From Prostheceraeus crozeri (lineage: Eukaryota; Platyhelminthes; Polycladida; Euryleptidae), in NCBI GenBank assembly GCA_907163375.1, contig CAJQUW010007294.1, positions 1 to 64,000 of the forward strand: a stretch of 64,000 bases of DNA. Reading direction: 5' to 3'. The position numbers were made by a program, and so were the translations under genes. Below, one piece after another: positions 1-11,213 of the stretch. Numbering within the stretch: the first letter of the stretch is position 1; the number at the start of each line of letters is the position of its first letter. A model generated the notes under the pieces. It did not search any database. It saw only the letters and a program-made list of their open reading frames with translations, and was not told the DNA's origin.

Positions 1-703
1 TCATATGATGCGTAGGGACAAAAGTAAATCACGGTAAAATTTTACAAATTACACGGAAATTTTTTCAATTTTTGGGAAAATTACACGGCACTTAAACACG
101 TCATGATGAGAGATCAATTGAATACATTTATATCCGTTATCCCGTATATTTTCGCATATTATCTCACGGCTTAGATATAACTCCATGACAAATAAACATA
201 CTATAAAGCTATCTTGCTTAACTTCTTATCACTGATGATTCACATAATTTCATCGAAATGAAATCAAGAAATCAGAAAGATATCATGAAGTCAAGTCCTA
301 CTTTTGAATTAATGGATGAAGCCCATTTACAAATTGAACACTGTAAAAAGCAGACATGGCTTGCAATCGAAGGTTTGGAAGTCTTTCATCGCGTTGACCG
401 TTGTGATGATCGACGCGGTTTATTATGCGCTGACGATTCGTTCTGCGTCAACAGCGTTGACCGAATGCACAAACAGCGCATCGCTATTTTAGCGAGTATC
501 TAGAAATCGGTTCAGAACCGCGCTCCAGAAATCAATCAACCAACGTTTACAATTTAAACGAAAACTTGCTTGTTTTGTATGCAGGGAGTTTCAGAGCGCG
601 CGCGGGTATATCGAGCAAGCCGTGGATGCTGAGAAAGCGTCAAACATTGAGGATCTTTGCTTGCCTTCTGATCAGGGGTGGGGGGGGTGGGGGGGGGGGG
701 GGT

Positions 704-746
<43 letters not shown>

Positions 747-2470
747 GGTGGGTGGGGGCGAAGAGACGGACAGCCTTAAGAAATCGAGTCCTTGTGATGA
801 AATGAATTTTTTGGCGCATCAGGGCTGTAATAATGCATCAGTTTGTCCACCTCGTGTTTCTGAAAGCTTTGGCCATGGGATGTACCTACGTCGTGCTTCG
901 CCTTGTCTCCTGCCATCGCAAGGAGGACCATACGCGGTTGTAGGCTTGATGAAACATGAATTTGTCGACGCCTCGATACCAATTGATGAGCTCCACTATT
1001 GGCTGGCATTCGCGGCAATAAAATTGACGGCTGCGATTAGCGATTCTCTTCAAGCACTTCGCCAACTCCGCCGCATCACGATAATTTCAAATACATTAGA
1101 ATTATGCCAATGACAGGCTAGAGCACACTGAAGCACCCAAGTATGGCGGTCTGAATTGAGCCTTCACACGGCATTACAAGTCTTATTTCGTTTTACACGT
1201 TTAACCAAAAAATGATGATTTACACGGTTTTTCCGTGTAATTCTATGTAAATCGTGTAAAACCTTGGTCCCAAATGAAGCGTGAAAGATCCAGTGGAATC
1301 AAGTGCAAACTCCAAGACAGAAAATAATAAAGGAAGTTGACACTGTATACACCAAGACACTACCCAATTGCATCAGTCTGTCAGAAAATCACCAAGCAGT
1401 TGACGTGTGAAACATGGTCGAGATCTTCCCGGAAATTTGGCATGAATTTTATTGCGTCTCGAGATTCGTCGAAAAACGCTAATAAAACAGAAGGAGTTGG
1501 TTAGGGTCATTTTTCTATAGCAGTTGTTTGAACTTTTTGAGAGAGCAAAAATTGTTTTTAAGATTAATGATAAACCATCATCTTTATATTGCCTATATTT
1601 TTCTTCATTTGTGGATGAATATTCCTGTAATTTTGCTGAAGGTGCTGACCTCCGACTCCGATTAGGATCGTAGTGTGATATATCCCTTTTCTTCGATACG
1701 TCCAGCCCTGGGGCCTAACATTATTTCATATACGGTGTAGGCCATCTATACGTGAGTTGATGAGGTTGCAAATTAAAATTATACATTGATGATTGGGTTA
1801 TGTGTTATTTACAGTTTTTTGGCCATATGAGTGGAATTCCGCGGTCTTTTAACGAGTGATGAGCGGAGAGAACATCCCCGATAAATAAATCAGACCAGAT
1901 GATTCTATATATGGGCAGTTCCAATTGTTACGTAAACGTTACTTTTCCGAGGAACTTTTGGGAATTCATTTTCATCAGAAAATATATGTTGTCAATCACT
2001 TGTATCCCTTCACCAAATGGCATACACATCAATAAAGGACCCGAGAGATAGTTTGTGATTTTGGCTTTCAGACATTTCCAGCTAATTCTCGTGGATCATA
2101 TTTAGGTACATGTTACGAAACGTATGCCATTTGGACAAGGAGAAAATTGAGAATTCGATATTTTTGCATTTTCTATCAAACTAAAAATGTTATTGCGAAA
2201 CAGTAATAACCTAACAATATTGATTTTAAGGCTTTTGTTACGACGTACGAATTTGTCCAACACAGTATAACATGCTTGTACTACAAATATCAGGACTTTG
2301 TAGTTTTCTGCGCTTCGCTTATCACTATGTTTTCTTATCTTTTTATAGAACGAAAAAATGACAATCCGCACAACGATGTAATTTTTGTCCAGTAGTATAG
2401 TTCATTCCATTTATCATCAGTACTATGGTTAATTATTTGGAAGTTAGTTTAAATGCAAAATCAGTATTAT
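1..2470. other. no gene recognised
   Basis: The open frames here are short and resemble no family I know. Visible details are a perfect 8-bp hairpin (TTACACGG / CCGTGTAA, 1220-1240), further TTACACGG-type words near positions 50 and 82, and the G-tract listed separately. It is probably intron or intergenic host DNA. Confidence 0.5.
675..758 (+). repeat. G-rich simple-sequence tract
   Basis: An almost uninterrupted run of G, broken only by single T and A residues, fills this stretch. It can form G-quadruplexes on the + strand. Poly-Gly frames across it are artefacts. Long G or C runs are prone to assembly error, so the true length is uncertain. Confidence 0.9.
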
Positions 2471-3229
2471 CTAATGAGAATGTTGATGGACTCTTCCTCC
2501 TGCGTTCAGCCAAGGCGGTCGTCGTCTCGCGCTGTGCGTATGCCATAGAGTTTTACTTCGCCCACCGCAACGTCACAACACTTCTTTCCACACATTTTTT
2601 TCTACATCATCATGATTCGTCTCTCGCTGTGCTTCATCTCTACAATATTTTTTGCACTTGCTTCTCCGGTTTCGCCTACTCCAATATTCGTATCATCCGT
2701 GCTCAACTGGCGCAACTGTGCCTCTCCAAGCTCGCCCTCTGATCTCCCCAACTACGACTTTTGCAACCATCCCCTGTCGATAGTGATGACTAACCGCCTC
2801 ATCCTACTCTCGCCAGCAGCTACCTTGGCCTACATCAGCCCAATCTCCCCTCTTCCCAGGACTGTAATAACGCACTCTAGTGGCTCCATCATCATCCGCC
2901 GGCCCACCGTGTCAGCTCCCTCAAGCGCCTCCACTGTGGCGCCAACCTGTGGTGACTAATCGCGAAACACAACGGAACTGCAAACAATCCGCTGGCAGCA
3001 AGTGTCAACGCGGAGGCCTCTCGATCGCTTCCGCGTGTCCTTCATCCTCCTCTGGCCATTCTAATGCACACGCACCACCTCGCGTCTCGTGAGGAAGCGC
3101 GCTCCCCGCTCTTCGTTCCAATGGCGTCACTGATCGCACACGAGGGTGAACTCCTGCAGCCTGCAGCAGTGTGAGGCGTCACGCGATTTCCACCCTGATC
3201 AGATGCCTCTAACCTTCAGCTCCTCACAT

Positions 3230-4611
3230 CCGCTCTCTGTGCCAACAAGGTTGACGCCCTGCTCGACCTTGCACTGACCTTGGCATCGATGTCCAGCTCC
3301 TGTTGGAAACCTGGCATGACACCGAGTCCGTCCGCCTCTCCCGCCTGCGTTCCGACGCTTCACAACGTTGTCGAACGCTCCCGCCCGAGAGCCCGACCTG
3401 ACAGTGTAGCCACCAACCATGGCGGGCGTTGCCATTGTCTGTGTCCCCCGGCACAACGCATCTCAATGCTGCAGATCAAGTGTTCTCCAAAGACCTTCGA
3501 ATCGCTTGCAGCTCGCATCACTTCCCAGTCCTCCTCTTGTGTCATCCTCCTCGTCTACCGCACCGGTCCTGTGTCGTCTCAGTTCTTCTCCGAACTGTCT
3601 GATCTCTTCGACGAACTCCTCACCTACTCCGATCCCATCATTATAGCAGGAGACTTTAACATCCATGTCGAGCGAGCAGACGACCCACATGCCCGACAGC
3701 TGCTGCACACATTTGAAGCCTACGGTCTCAACTGCGCTATGAATAGCCCTACTCACACCTGTGGAGGCACCTTTGACCTGGTGATCACCCGCTCTGATCT
3801 CCCCACTCCCTCGATTGACATCATCGGCGCCGATCTGTCCGATCACAAGCTGCTTCGATTGGTTACTCCACTCCGCTCTCCCACGCCAGTGTACAGAACT
3901 GCAACTGTCCGCCCTTGGAGTCGCCTTGATCACTCGCTCTTCCGGGATCAGCTTGCCTCCTCTGCGCTGTGCCATCCCGACTGCTGGGATGGGCTGGATG
4001 TCCACCAACTGACTTCTCTGTATGACTCCGAGACAACATGGATACTTGACCAACTTATCCCCTTCCGTAACATCAGCTTCCGTCGTCGTCCTTCCGATCC
4101 CTGGTTTGACGAGGAGTGTCGTGCACCCAAGCGTGAGGTCCGGAGACTCGAGCGCCGGTACCGCCACTTTGTCTCCGCTAGCAAGCCAACAACCGACATT
4201 GCCGCTGCCTGGAAGCAACAACTCCATTCATGCAGACAGCTACTCAGACAAAAGCGAGAGTCCTTTTGGTGCCATAAGGTGGATTCTGAGGCCCACAATC
4301 CCAAACAACTCTGGTGCAGCATTGATGCACTGCTGGGTAGAAGACGTCCCCCTCCTAACGACTTCCTTACTGCCGATGACCTCCACAGATCGTTCGATGA
4401 CAAAGTCATGACTACGCATTCTCTCCTATCCCTTGCCCCAGTGCCGGATTTTGCGACCTTTCCTCCTGACTGCCTCATGCAAAACTTTGACCTTCTGTCT
4501 GCTGCCGAAATCAAAGCCTTGCTGCTCCAGCTCCCCAACAAACAGAGCTCATGTGACCCACTGCCTACTCAACTGCTTAAAGAGGACGTTGACATCATCT
4601 CCCCTTTATGA
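3230..4611 (+). pseudogene. LINE apurinic-like endonuclease domain (degenerate)
   Basis: Endonuclease motifs in order are an LLETWHDTESV-like segment (about 3265-3330, different frame), IIIAGDFNIHV (near 3640-3670), TFDLVITR (near 3770) and LSDHKLL (near 3836). The last three are hallmark APE-endonuclease motifs that nick target DNA to prime reverse transcription. They share one frame running to a stop at 4611, and the first is shifted. The linker that follows is the usual basic region before the RT. The frame stops where the RT fingers should begin, so the product would be truncated. Confidence 0.8.
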
Positions 4612-5831
4612 CTACTCTGTTCAACCTCTCACTATCTTCAGGCGAGTTCCCGCTCAGCTCGATTTGTCATCCGCCTTCGATACGGTCGACCACTCCCTGC
4701 TACGTAGACTGAATGTCTCCTTCGGCATATCCGGTCCGGCACTACAGTGGTGTGAATCATTCCTTACCTCCAGAAGAAGACTCGTTCGCCACAACAGTTC
4801 CAGATCTTCATAATCTCCTAGTGATCATGGCGTCCCACAGGGTTCAGTGCTGGGCCCCCTCTTCTTCATTATGTACACCGCTGATCTCTTCGGCATCACC
4901 GACCAACACGGCTTACGCGTACACGCATATGCATAGGACTTCAGCATTTATGGTTCCTCCCTGCCCCCTTCAACTTTCCTACTTACTGCCCGAGTGGTGC
5001 GCTGTGTTGAAGACCTCCAGCAGTGGCTGAGTGCTAACAAGCTTCGACTGAACATCCCCAAAAGTGAAGTGCTGTGGTGCTCCTCCAGCCGAAAGAAGGA
5101 CCTACTCCCCTCGACCCCAATTACTGTGGCATCTATTCCAATCACTCCCTCCACTGTCCTTCGCTGCTTAGGAGTGCACATTGACTCCACCCTCTACATG
5201 CGGTCCTTTGTCTCGAGCAAGGTCGCCAGGTGTTTTGCTGCTCTCCGGCAGATCTGGTCGATCCGGAACTCCCTTACCACATCCATCCTACGTTCCCTCG
5301 TCACCTCGCTAGTGCACTCCCGCCTAGACTACTGCTCATCTGTCCTCGACGGTCTCCCTAACACACAATACCGCCGCCTCCAATCTGTCTTAAACGCTGC
5401 TGCTAGACTCCTACACAACTCCTCCAACCGCTCCCACATCACTCCTCTCCTGAAAGACCTCCACTGGCTGCGCATACAGGAGCGGATCCACTTCCGTCTT
5501 GCTGTGTTCTGCTACCAGTGCTCCGCCTTACCTCATCGATTCCATTCAAAGTGTTTCCTCGATCCCTTCGCGGAGGCACCTTCGCTCTGCAGCCAGATCC
5601 GCCTTGTCCGTGCCCTTCTCCCGACGCTCGATCGGAAACCGAGCTTTCCCGACGGCAGCCGCCAGAATTTGGAACTCTCTCCCACAGACTGTGATCAGTC
5701 AAACATCCCTCCGCTCCTTCAAGCGCTCCCTAAAGACCCCCCCCTCTTCGTTCGCTCTTTCCCCTTGTAACACTTCTGTTCCTTTCGTTTTCTTCATCTG
5801 TGATTGTGACATTACTGTACAGTGGCCTTGA
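4612..5831 (+). pseudogene. LINE reverse transcriptase and C-terminal tail (degenerate)
   Basis: RT motif A is seen as LDLSSAFDTVDHS (about 4658-4696) and motif B' as GVPQGSVLGP (near 4830). The catalytic YADD box is broken to Y-A-stop-D near 4927. The thumb and tail lie in the frame 4994-5770 (SANKLRLNIPKSEVLW, SRLDYCSSVLDGLP, LKDLHWLRIQERIHF). The last part is shifted and holds an RIWNSLPQTV motif (to 5831). The endonuclease runs almost directly into motif A, so the RT fingers (roughly 100 codons) are deleted. This copy cannot be active. Confidence 0.85.
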
Positions 5832-5924
5832 AGTCGTGTTGACATAACGCCACTCAAATATTGTCCGTTTAATAAATAAATAAATAAATGACAGCGGCTA
5901 AGTCAATAAAAGACACCAATACCC

Positions 5925-6022
5925 GTGATTCCCCGACCCCACTCGCCTGACCCAGGAATGGAACCGAAGTCTGCGGTGGAGATGAGCTCGCACTTTCTCC
6001 ACTAGGCCACTCTAGCGGATGA
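5925..6022 (-). mobile_element. tRNA-derived SINE head or tRNA pseudogene
   Basis: On the minus strand an A-box-like TGGCCTAGTGGAGAAAG is followed about 35 nt later by a B-box-like GGTTCCATTCC, the spacing of a tRNA internal RNA polymerase III promoter. I could not fold a convincing acceptor stem, so I do not call a working tRNA. It abuts the 3' tail of the preceding LINE. Confidence 0.5.
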
Positions 6023-8940
6023 AGTGTTTAGTGTGTTAACCGATGTCATTCTCATTAGATATTCTATGCTACGGAAGACCTTGTTGTACATTTGGGTTGT
6101 GTTAAACTATACATGAAATCTAAATATCTGTATATTTAGCGTTTTGTCCTGATTCTGTAAACGATCTTCGTGGGAAGGAAATGCGAATACATTCAGGCAT
6201 ATTGATTCTAAATATTTCAAACACATCTGCACGGATTCAGGAGAAGATAAGACCATTGCTAGGAAAAGTCTGCAGGGACCGGTAGCTGGAGATAATTCTA
6301 CTCTAACAAGCTGCCTTCACCAGAATTGGGAGCATTTTCTGACCAGCATCTGTTAGTGAACCACATAAAATTGGTGGAACATGACAAAGTCCAAATGATG
6401 GTCTGAATAAATACCTGAAATAGAAAATACATGGTTGAATATATTCTATGACTGCGCAAATTGTCTCTTGCGCTGCGGGAAATTGGCGATTTGCTCCTGA
6501 GCGCGGAACACGAAGTCGGAGCGCACATGCCCACCTCTGGGGACAACTAAGAAGGTCACGTGACAGAATGACAACTTGACAATTGTCACGTAGTGTATTT
6601 GCTAAAATGTGCCCTGATACATGAGAAGCATACGGTACATGAAGATATATCACTGTCGAAAGTTTATAACCAAAAGAAAGAGGAGATCAATGCGATTCTA
6701 ATGGCACCACTCCCTCGTGCGGTGCCTAGAACGCTCGAACTTTAATTTTGAAAATAATTTAACCATGAAAGGATTATTTGTTTCAAATTTTCATCTATTT
6801 GACGTCCCAAGTAATTTTAAGCTGACAACTCTTCAGAAATCATTAATTACTAAATTTGTACTTGCGGCCAATAGGCAGCACTCAATCTTTTTCTTAACCT
6901 TCATATTGTCATTAATTATTTTCATATTGTCTGGGCATATATAGTGCCGGTACATACTGTGCATTCACATCAGGACTTAGCTGCTCCATCACATCTCTGC
7001 TCTTCGCATTGGCTGCTGCGGAGCAACACAAGATGCATGTCATCAAAATCTTGTTTCATTTTATGTACATCAAATGATTTTAACCTACCTCCGCTTCCAA
7101 ATGAAAACTGGTTGACAATTATCATCCCAGCAGCCATTTACAATAGAATATAATGCTTACTAATTCCAATTATTAGCACAGAAAGTCGGAGACGAGGCAT
7201 GAAAAGGCTTGATATTGGGTGGTTCAATGTGCCCCACATCGCTAACCTTTCATGAAAGTCCTCGTGTGCCCAGTTGACTCCGTGCCTAGGGGGACACAAG
7301 CACTGATCAACGTCAAGGGTTCAGTCACCAAATACTAACTTTGTTGCTTTTGTTAGCACGAAGTATGAAAAGGTATGCGGGTATACTAGTTTATCCCTCA
7401 CTTTTTCGAGAGAATGTGTAACTATATCTCATCAAACAAGCTGAGAAAATAGCCTCAAGACATTCTGCTATAATACTGCACCGCTGAATCTTCAACCTGT
7501 ATGTATCTAAAACGTCTGAGTGGATTGAAAACAATTTATGCAAGAAGTTTTGAAAATATTCTAATTTTGTAATATGCCACCAAAAATTTTCTTGTTTCAT
7601 TTTATGTACATCAAATGATTTTGACTTACCTCCGCTTCCAAATGAAACCTGGTTGACATTTCTTTGTCCAGAATTCTTTCTGTGCTGTAATTTCTGTTCT
7701 GCACTTGATTTTCATTGATGCTAGGTGATAGAAATGCCGATTTTATTTTCATTTTATTGTACATGAATTTTTTCATATTAGAGTCCCAACAAGACGCGTA
7801 TTTTTCATATCTATGACTTTATTGTCTCTTAATGATTAATGCTAACTTTCTTTATAACGCATGTCCTGTTGATGTACTTCACATTCTTGGTGTTGCACCA
7901 ATCAAAGGAAGATTTTATTTTTTCTAAATGGCTGGTGTAGGTTTCAGATTTTATCAAAAAATTAGCCAATGTTTTAGAACCTTGGGTACGGCACCCAAGA
8001 TCATCCAAGGCCAAGGTTAAACCCAAGGTCCAACCTTGTTCGGAACTTTGAAATAGATGGCCATCACAACGTGGAAGAGGTCGAAGAAAACGAGGCCGTC
8101 GTTCACATTGATCATAGAAATTAGATGAGTGATCATGAACAAAAAGTCGATCATACGTGTCACGTGATGGAATAGGAAATGCATGGACAATATCGCAGTG
8201 TGCTCCTTGACGTATATTTTGCAGACGAATCTCCTCCTCTTTAAACCCAATACATCCTTTGAATCCAATGGTGCAGAGATAGTGCACGAGGGACACATGA
8301 AAGACCAACATAGATAGCGAACGACAGTCGAGCACAATTCTACCCGACGTGCTTGCTGTACAATCGCCTGCTAGTGACGCGAGTGATCGAAAGAATAGAA
8401 CAGTTGAAGAGTCCCTGTAGGTTGCTTGAAGGATTTCCATTGACGTATCACAACTTTTTAAGAACACTCTCTTTTGTTCTGTTGAAGTGTTTGATGGAGT
8501 TTTAACTCTGAATGACTATCCTCATTCTCCCAATTAGACATGAATCTACTGAATTCATTCATTAATTGCAACTTGCCTGCCGAGTGAAGATTATCACACT
8601 CCCTTCGCCATTTTAAGCATGCTGTTAAAACCTTTTATCATGAAAGATTATTGTGAAATTACTTCTTTATTTTCTTTCCTGTTGTCATCTGTGCATTCAT
8701 CTTTGTAAATGGTCTTGAAGTGACTTGCTCACATAGCGTGATTGCGTACCTAATTGCAGATAAGTATCATACCATCACTCTTAATTGATTATTTCCAATA
8801 ATTTGTGAATTATTTGTAATTTTGATTCAATATCCCTTCATCAATCTTACACTTATAAGATGGTGTTGAATATATTTTCGATGAACAACCCTGATATAAA
8901 TGACAATGACTTGTATGAAGAAAAGGAATTTCACTTACAG
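6023..8940. other. intron or intergenic sequence, no gene recognised
   Basis: No frame here has a recognisable domain. The only clear structure is the pair of 68-nt direct repeats listed separately. Frames such as that at 7829-8467 (-) have no family features and I treat them as chance. Confidence 0.5.
7050..7658. repeat. pair of 68-nt direct repeats
   Basis: The segments 7050-7117 and 7591-7658 match with few differences, in the same orientation, 541 nt apart. On the minus strand each carries a splice-donor-like GCGGAG|GTAAGT or GCGGAG|GTAGGT, so a duplicated minor exon is one reading. No reading frame supports it strongly. Confidence 0.7.
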
Positions 8941-9278
8941 AACTGCCGCTGCCTCTGAGTTTTGATGTCGGAGATTCTGAGCTACAAGAAAAGGAGAACC
9001 GTTCCATCACGTGTTCGTCTGAGGACAGAGATTTGCATGAGATTGAGTTGGAATTCAATCCTGGAGGTGTTCGAGTTCTCATCTCAAAGACAAAAGGACA
9101 GAATTTCATTCAAGTATTCGAATCCGGGTGGACGCGCTGGGAGACAAAGAGACATTTTCCTTTCACAATGCGCGGCGTCACCGTCCACAGTCTTCCGTCT
9201 TCTGATCAGAAGTTGACAGTTTCCTTGTTGGCTACTCCGCAATACAACGGCCGGAATGTGAAGTGTACGGGAAAGTCG
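8941..9278 (+). CDS. host exon, immunoglobulin-like domain
   Basis: The exon is bounded by an acceptor (TTTCACTTACAG, ending 8940) and a donor (GTGAGT from 9279). The frame from 8943 is open for 112 codons. It has a Cys in an SITCSS context near the start, a Trp in SGWTRW, and a second Cys in YNGRNVKCTG near the end. This Cys...Trp...Cys layout, with an NG-x-V-x-C signature before the second Cys, is typical of Ig V/I/C2-type folds in secreted or surface proteins. No start codon or signal peptide is seen here, so upstream exons lie elsewhere. Similar Ig-like pieces on the same strand (10,560-10,730, 14,677 onward, 16,177-17,188, 43,673-44,087) suggest one multi-domain gene with transposon-filled introns. 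Confidence 0.6.
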
Positions 9279-10555
9279 GTGAGTGAATCATCATCTTACA
9301 CGGTATGCATGTGGCACAGATCAACTAGAGTTAGAGGTATCATCCTCGCATAGTACGAAATTTTGTGACCATTTAAGAATGATGTTTGTTGTATCATCAA
9401 TCATAGAGCCAAATACATAATTCATCTTTTTTCATTATGTGTGACTTTAGCGTTGCGACACCAACACTCATAGCTCCTGAAATCTACTTAATTTTAGGTT
9501 TCGCGATTGTTTCAGTTCCGTGGATAGTTTTATTATTATTCCATCAGTAATTTGAGCTCTGAGATCATCTAGGACAGTCTTCAATTGTTTACTTTACTTG
9601 TTTACTGTTTGTTTTACTCAGTTATTACTTGCAACTGTCATTTAAGTGCAACATCGATTGGATCCTCTTGAATGTAAAGGAACATTTATGTACATATACA
9701 ACTCGTGCAAAGCATTAATTCGGTGTAGGCATAACAGCTATATGTGGATGTGTTCCGTGTTGATGTGATAACAAGTTTTCGTCATGAAAGATATTGTACT
9801 ATATTTTGTTGGAATGTTATGAGCACAGAATTAAATTCTGTAAGCATGAGTGCGAGCCAGGGAGAGGTTGTCGATTTCATAGATATATTCTCTTGTCTCT
9901 TAAAACACGCGCCTTGTTAACTTGATAATTCTTTAAAAATTGTGTTGATGCACAATCGAGTTCAATTTCTTCGGTTTACAACCAGGTCATCGTCTACCAT
10001 GATGAGTGGCGATCATAATATATGAGAATACATATACGTGTATCATAATACATTGAGGGTCATAATGCATGATTTCCTAGAGGCTTCCAACACAGAGCCT
10101 GCCCCCAACCGTCGAAGAATCACGCATACAAAGTTTGAGCAACCACTAAGTCTTGCTTAAGCTATCAATGTATGCCAACTATCCGCTATCAAAGCCGAGT
10201 TACGGCTGAAAGGTATTTTATTTTGTGATTTTACACAACTGTGTTCAGACCAAGGGAACAGTAGTTTAGTAGGGCTAGCATGAAGAGATCATTAAGAACA
10301 GCTGCACTACAACATTGTAGTCGGTAGACCGTAAAGCAGCCGAACTTTTGGTATTGCACTATCAGGTGGCGTCAACAATGCACTTCAAAGAACGAGAAAC
10401 AGGTGTCGTGAGACATCGACAGTTTCCTAAAGGAGGAAGATCTAATTCAATAAGATAAAAGCGGCTCATCCGAACAGGTTGGGCACAATTACTACAGGGT
10501 TTGAAATAGCGACCAACCTCACCTACGAAGAAACAAAGGCATCATCTTCAACTAC
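9279..10555. other. probable host intron
   Basis: AT-rich sequence follows the 9279 splice donor. I see no frame or repeat of note. Confidence 0.45.
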
Positions 10556-10730
10556 ATGAAGAGCCGCGGCTTGAATGTACGACTGACCATGTCATTAATG
10601 TGGAATATAAAGGAACAACTATTTGACTGTCGTTTCAATGGACTAGAAGACGAGTCTTTCCTCATCAACGCGACATCCGGCCGATTTCTCCTCCATCTAG
10701 AAACTGGCTACCGCCGAAGTAGGGACGGAA
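10556..10730 (+). pseudogene. truncated host exon, left copy (Ig-like half domain)
   Basis: The open frame reads SLMWNIKEQLFDCRFNGLED and continues to RRSRDG, then meets the piggyBac end. Its FDCRFNG segment resembles the second-Cys strand of an Ig fold. The 136 nt from 10,595 to 10,730 recur at 14,677-14,812 with about 5 substitutions, and only the right copy continues into a longer open frame. This copy is therefore the interrupted one. Confidence 0.45.
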
Positions 10731-11213
10731 CCCATTTCTGACAATTTTTCCCATTGGGAACAATCATGAGTAGTGCAATTAGATGACTTAAAATTTATAC
10801 TAAATGTTACTTATGTCCATTTTTATTATTTGATATCATACCAACTATCTTATATCGTATTCATGAAATATATGAGACCTGAATATCCGTTCTCGGGCTT
10901 TGAAAGTTACTTCACAATTTATGACGTTATTTTTTTATCTGACACATTTTGTCGCATGTTTTTGCACTTTCGTGTTGACTATAATCAGTCGGAAGTATAA
11001 ATCTTTCAGTCAACAAAACATTTGGTAGAGTTACGATGAGATATTATTTTGATTTCTCGTTGAACTCAGAAAAAATTACAGGCGCCCGAAGAAAAAATGT
11101 TCCCAATGGGAACAATGGGCAAATCCGATATCAAATCTTGATAATACAGAACTAATTGAGTCTCAACAAAGATTTTCAACAAAGAATTTTAACACAGTTT
11201 TGGTGACTGGCGT

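Larger units (their letters stand above)
2480..5890 (+). mobile_element. decayed non-LTR retrotransposon (Jockey/CR1/L2-like LINE)
   Basis: The order is a C-rich 5' part, an APE-type endonuclease, a reverse transcriptase, a C-terminal RT tail ending in a WNSLP-type motif, and a 3' end of tandem AATA units (5868-5888). That order and the (AATA)n tail are typical of Jockey/CR1/L2 clades. Many frameshifts and an internal deletion show the copy is dead. The 5' limit is a guess: recognisable coding starts near 3230, and the sequence becomes C-rich from about 2480. Confidence 0.8.

Noticed and set aside
566-1113. Gly-rich ORFs over the G-tract
   Set aside because: They are translations of a homopolymer run.
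3463-4227. 254-aa minus-strand ORF
   Set aside because: It is a shadow of the LINE endonuclease frame on the + strand.
5925-6022. Functional tRNA gene
   Set aside because: Boxes A and B are present, but acceptor and T stems do not pair well.
7829-8467. 212-aa minus-strand ORF
   Set aside because: No domain, low-complexity tracts, an alternative overlapping frame of similar quality, and no splice or promoter support.
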